From Endomicrobium sp. (lineage in GTDB: Bacteria > Elusimicrobiota > Endomicrobiia > Endomicrobiales > Endomicrobiaceae), in NCBI GenBank assembly GCA_031290055.1, contig JAITOH010000060.1, positions 1 to 7,125 on the forward strand: a stretch of DNA of 7,125 nt, in the 5' to 3' direction. The notes under the pieces were generated by a model. That model was not told the origin of the DNA, ran no database searches, and saw only the letters and a list, made by a program, of their open reading frames with translations. Positions 4,732-7,125 of the stretch are shown one piece after another. Position numbers and translations under genes: made by a program. Every line of letters begins with the position of its first letter. Position 1 is the stretch's first letter.

Positions 4732-7107
4732 ATGAAAGTTTCATACAAGTGGCTTAAAAAATTTGTAGATTTTGATTTATCTCCTTGTGAACTTACAGAA
4801 ATGCTTATTTCTATAGGGATTGAATCTTTTGTTGTTTCAAATACCTATGATTGGTGTAATGTTGTTACTGCAAAAATTTTAGAAGTAAAGAAATGTCAAG
4901 TAAGTGACATTTTTTTTTTATGTAAGCTAAGTGATGGATCAAAAGAATATTCAATAGTGTGTAGTGCTAAAAATATTGCTGTAGGTCAAGTTGTTCCACT
5001 TGCAAAAATCGGTGCTGTACTACCAAGAAATTTTAAGATAAAAAAATCTAGGATAAGAGGATTAATGTCTGAAGGGATGATATGCTCTGAATTTGATCTT
5101 GGCCTCAAAGAAAAATCGGAAGATGTTTTAGTTCTTGCTTCGGATACTAAAATTGGGATTGCTTTTGAAAATGTTTTAGAAGAATCCGATTCTATAATTG
5201 AAGTAGAAATACCAACAAATAGAGGGGATTGTTTAAGTTATCTTGGCATTGCAAGGGAAGTAGTTGCAAAGTTACGTAAAAATCAACATACTCCAATAGT
5301 AAAAACTTTTGATGTTCCAAAGTTGAATTGTGTTGAAGTAAAGTCAAACTTATGTTCACGTTATATAGGGACTCTTATATCTGGTGTTAAGATAGCTCGA
5401 TCCCCAAATTGGATTTTAAATATTCTTGAAAAAAGTGGTGTAAGATCAGTTAACAATGTTGTAGATGTAGCTAATTACGTTATGCTCGAGCTTGGACAAC
5501 CATTGCATGCTTTTGACATGGTAAAACTTTCATCAAAAAAAATTGTCATAAGGGAAGCTACTAATTTTGAAAAAATACTTGCCCTGGACGATAAAGAATA
5601 TGAACTTGATTCAGAAATGCTCGTAATAGCCGATGACAAAATTCCTATAGCAATTGCTGGAATAATGGGTGGGAAGTATTCTAGTATTGATGAGAAAACT
5701 GAGATTGTGTTCTTAGAGAGTGCTATTTTTAATCCAGGTTTAATAAGAAGAACTTCGAAAAAACTAAATCTTTCAACTGATTCTTCATATAGATTTGAAA
5801 GAGGAGTGAGTTGGGATGTAACTGATTTTGCATCTTGGAGAGCTGCTAATCTAATAATTGAAATAGCAGGTGGAAAAGTTAAGTCAAGAGAAGATTTTAA
5901 GATTTTACAATATGAAAAAAAGAATGTTTCTTTAAGATTTGGGAACGTCAGTAAAATTTTAGGGATTAGTATTGAAAAGAATGAAATAATGGAAATTTTA
6001 AGATATTTGGGGATAATTCCACAAGAAAAAGGAGGAGTGATTATTTGTGCCGTTCCTTCATGGCGTAACGATATAAAAGAAGAAATAGATTTAATTGGAG
6101 AAATAGCAAGAATTAAAGGTTACGATGCTTTATTGTCAGCTACTAAGATCCACAAAAATAGTTTGTACGTACAAAGTAATTCCTTTCTTCCTAGCATTGT
6201 AAGAGGTATGAGAACTAAGTTAAATATACTTGGATTTAGTGAAGTTTTAAATTACAGTTTTTCTGAGATTAGAGAACTAGAAAAATTCGATTTAAAATAT
6301 TCATATAGGGTAGCAAATCCTATTTCAAAAGAAAATGAAGTTCTAAGGCCATCATTATTACCTTCGTTATATAGAAATATATTACTTAATGTTTTACATG
6401 GTTCTGAAAAAGTAGCTTTGTTTGAGTATGGTAAAATTTTTAATGAGTTTGGTGAAAAAAAAGCCTTTGCAGTTATAATGTGTGGTAAAATTTGGAAGGA
6501 GTGGTGGAAATGGTCAGAGAAAAAAATTGTCCCAAAATATGATTTTTATTTTGGTGGAGGCATAATAAGATACATTTTACCATCAAATGAATTTACAATT
6601 GTAGAAAATTTTAATTTTAAAAGTTACTATCATCCAGGAAAAACTGCGGCTATTACTTATAATGAAAAGCTTGTTGGACAGTTTGGCATTTTAAAATCTT
6701 CAATAACCAATTATGATAATATTAATGATGATATTTTTTACTTTGAGATTGATTTAGAATTGATAAAGAATAATTGTCATAATGAGCTGAATACTGTTTG
6801 TTATAAGTCATATTCAAAATTTCCTGTGTTAAAAAGAGATATTTCAGTGATTGCAGATAGGTCCGTAGAATTTTCGAAAATAGAACAAGTTATAAAAAAT
6901 ATTATGGAAACAGGTGGTATTTTAAGAGAATATTCCTTGTTTTCTGTTTATTCTAATGCACATAAACTAGGTGCATGTAAAGTCAGTTATTCATTTAAGT
7001 TAGTTTATAGAAGTTATGATAAGACGTTAACTGATGAAGAAGTTAACAAAGACATGACTTTGCTGTTAGAAAAGTTAGACAGAAACCTAAACATTAAATT
7101 GAGATAA
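4732..7107 (+). CDS. pheT: Phenylalanyl-tRNA synthetase beta subunit
   Basis: This encodes 791 residues, full length for bacterial PheT (about 790-800). In order it has: the N-terminal MKVSYKWLKKFVD; a tRNA-binding OB fold (about 39-150) with KIKKSRIRGLMSEGMICS (102-119); an IPTNRGDCLSYLGIARE hinge (160-176); the B3/B4 editing domain (about 211-377) with NNVVDVANYVMLELGQPLHAFD (241-262), HAF His259 and LESAIF Glu329 at conserved editing-pocket positions, and SSYRFERGV (351-359); the B5 domain (about 400-468) with VPSWRNDIKEEIDLIGE (441-457); the catalytic-like domain (about 480-680) with NPISKENEVLRPSLLPSL (529-546) and YHPGKTA (633-639); and the C-terminal FDX-ACB anticodon-binding domain (about 697-790), beginning FPVLKRDISV. 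By family knowledge it structures the alpha subunit, binds tRNA-Phe and hydrolyses Tyr-tRNA-Phe. Both editing residues are present, so proofreading is probably retained. A T10 run (4910-4919) lies inside the OB-fold code without breaking the frame. Confidence 0.97.
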   Translation: MKVSYKWLKKFVDFDLSPCELTEMLISIGIESFVVSNTYDWCNVVTAKILEVKKCQVSDIFFLCKLSDGSKEYSIVCSAKNIAVGQVVPLAKIGAVLPRNFKIKKSRIRGLMSEGMICSEFDLGLKEKSEDVLVLASDTKIGIAFENVLEESDSIIEVEIPTNRGDCLSYLGIAREVVAKLRKNQHTPIVKTFDVPKLNCVEVKSNLCSRYIGTLISGVKIARSPNWILNILEKSGVRSVNNVVDVANYVMLELGQPLHAFDMVKLSSKKIVIREATNFEKILALDDKEYELDSEMLVIADDKIPIAIAGIMGGKYSSIDEKTEIVFLESAIFNPGLIRRTSKKLNLSTDSSYRFERGVSWDVTDFASWRAANLIIEIAGGKVKSREDFKILQYEKKNVSLRFGNVSKILGISIEKNEIMEILRYLGIIPQEKGGVIICAVPSWRNDIKEEIDLIGEIARIKGYDALLSATKIHKNSLYVQSNSFLPSIVRGMRTKLNILGFSEVLNYSFSEIRELEKFDLKYSYRVANPISKENEVLRPSLLPSLYRNILLNVLHGSEKVALFEYGKIFNEFGEKKAFAVIMCGKIWKEWWKWSEKKIVPKYDFYFGGGIIRYILPSNEFTIVENFNFKSYYHPGKTAAITYNEKLVGQFGILKSSITNYDNINDDIFYFEIDLELIKNNCHNELNTVCYKSYSKFPVLKRDISVIADRSVEFSKIEQVIKNIMETGGILREYSLFSVYSNAHKLGACKVSYSFKLVYRSYDKTLTDEEVNKDMTLLLEKLDRNLNIKLR

Positions 7108-7125
7108 TTCCTCTACCAGAGATTA

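Overview
This window is about 7.1 kb of AT-rich bacterial chromosome, with every supported gene on the + strand. It carries housekeeping translation genes with a potassium-uptake module set among them. In order: the 3' end of infC (IF-3), rpmI (L35), rplT (L20), ktrB and ktrA (a Ktr-type K+ transporter), a 96-residue TPR protein, pheS and pheT (both PheRS subunits). No tRNA, rRNA, CRISPR array, insertion sequence, integrase or phage gene is visible.

Organism. PheS and PheT are of the bacterial type, which argues against Borrelia and Treponema, whose PheRS is archaeal-like. TGG encodes Trp and TGA is used as a stop (infC, pheS), so the genetic code is standard and this is not Mycoplasma. The low GC, long A/T runs and strong G-over-C and T-over-A bias on the + strand of the spacers suggest a small AT-rich genome, possibly host-associated. 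An Elusimicrobiota (Endomicrobium-like) or similar lineage would fit, but this is a guess from composition and gene order, not an identification.

Layout. Positions 1-1017 hold the classic infC-rpmI-rplT group. Its rpmI-rplT spacer is unusually long at 150 nt and carries a perfect AT hairpin. ktrB begins only 5 nt after the rplT stop, without a visible Shine-Dalgarno sequence, so its translation is probably coupled to rplT. A 321-nt non-coding gap (2331-2651) separates ktrB from ktrA. From ktrA onward the genes are tightly packed: the TPR gene overlaps ktrA by 8 nt, pheS follows after 20 nt, and pheT after 52 nt. This suggests a second transcription unit, ktrA-TPR-pheS-pheT, although no convincing promoter was found.

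How they work together. IF-3, L35 and L20 serve initiation and 50S assembly, and PheRS charges tRNA-Phe. KtrB and KtrA form a K+ channel and its nucleotide-binding gating ring. The usual bacterial order is infC-rpmI-rplT-pheS-pheT, so the ktrB/ktrA/TPR block looks like an insertion into a conserved translation operon. It is the most distinctive feature here. I do not see a previously undescribed system; the remaining findings are modest oddities of regulation, composition and single residues.
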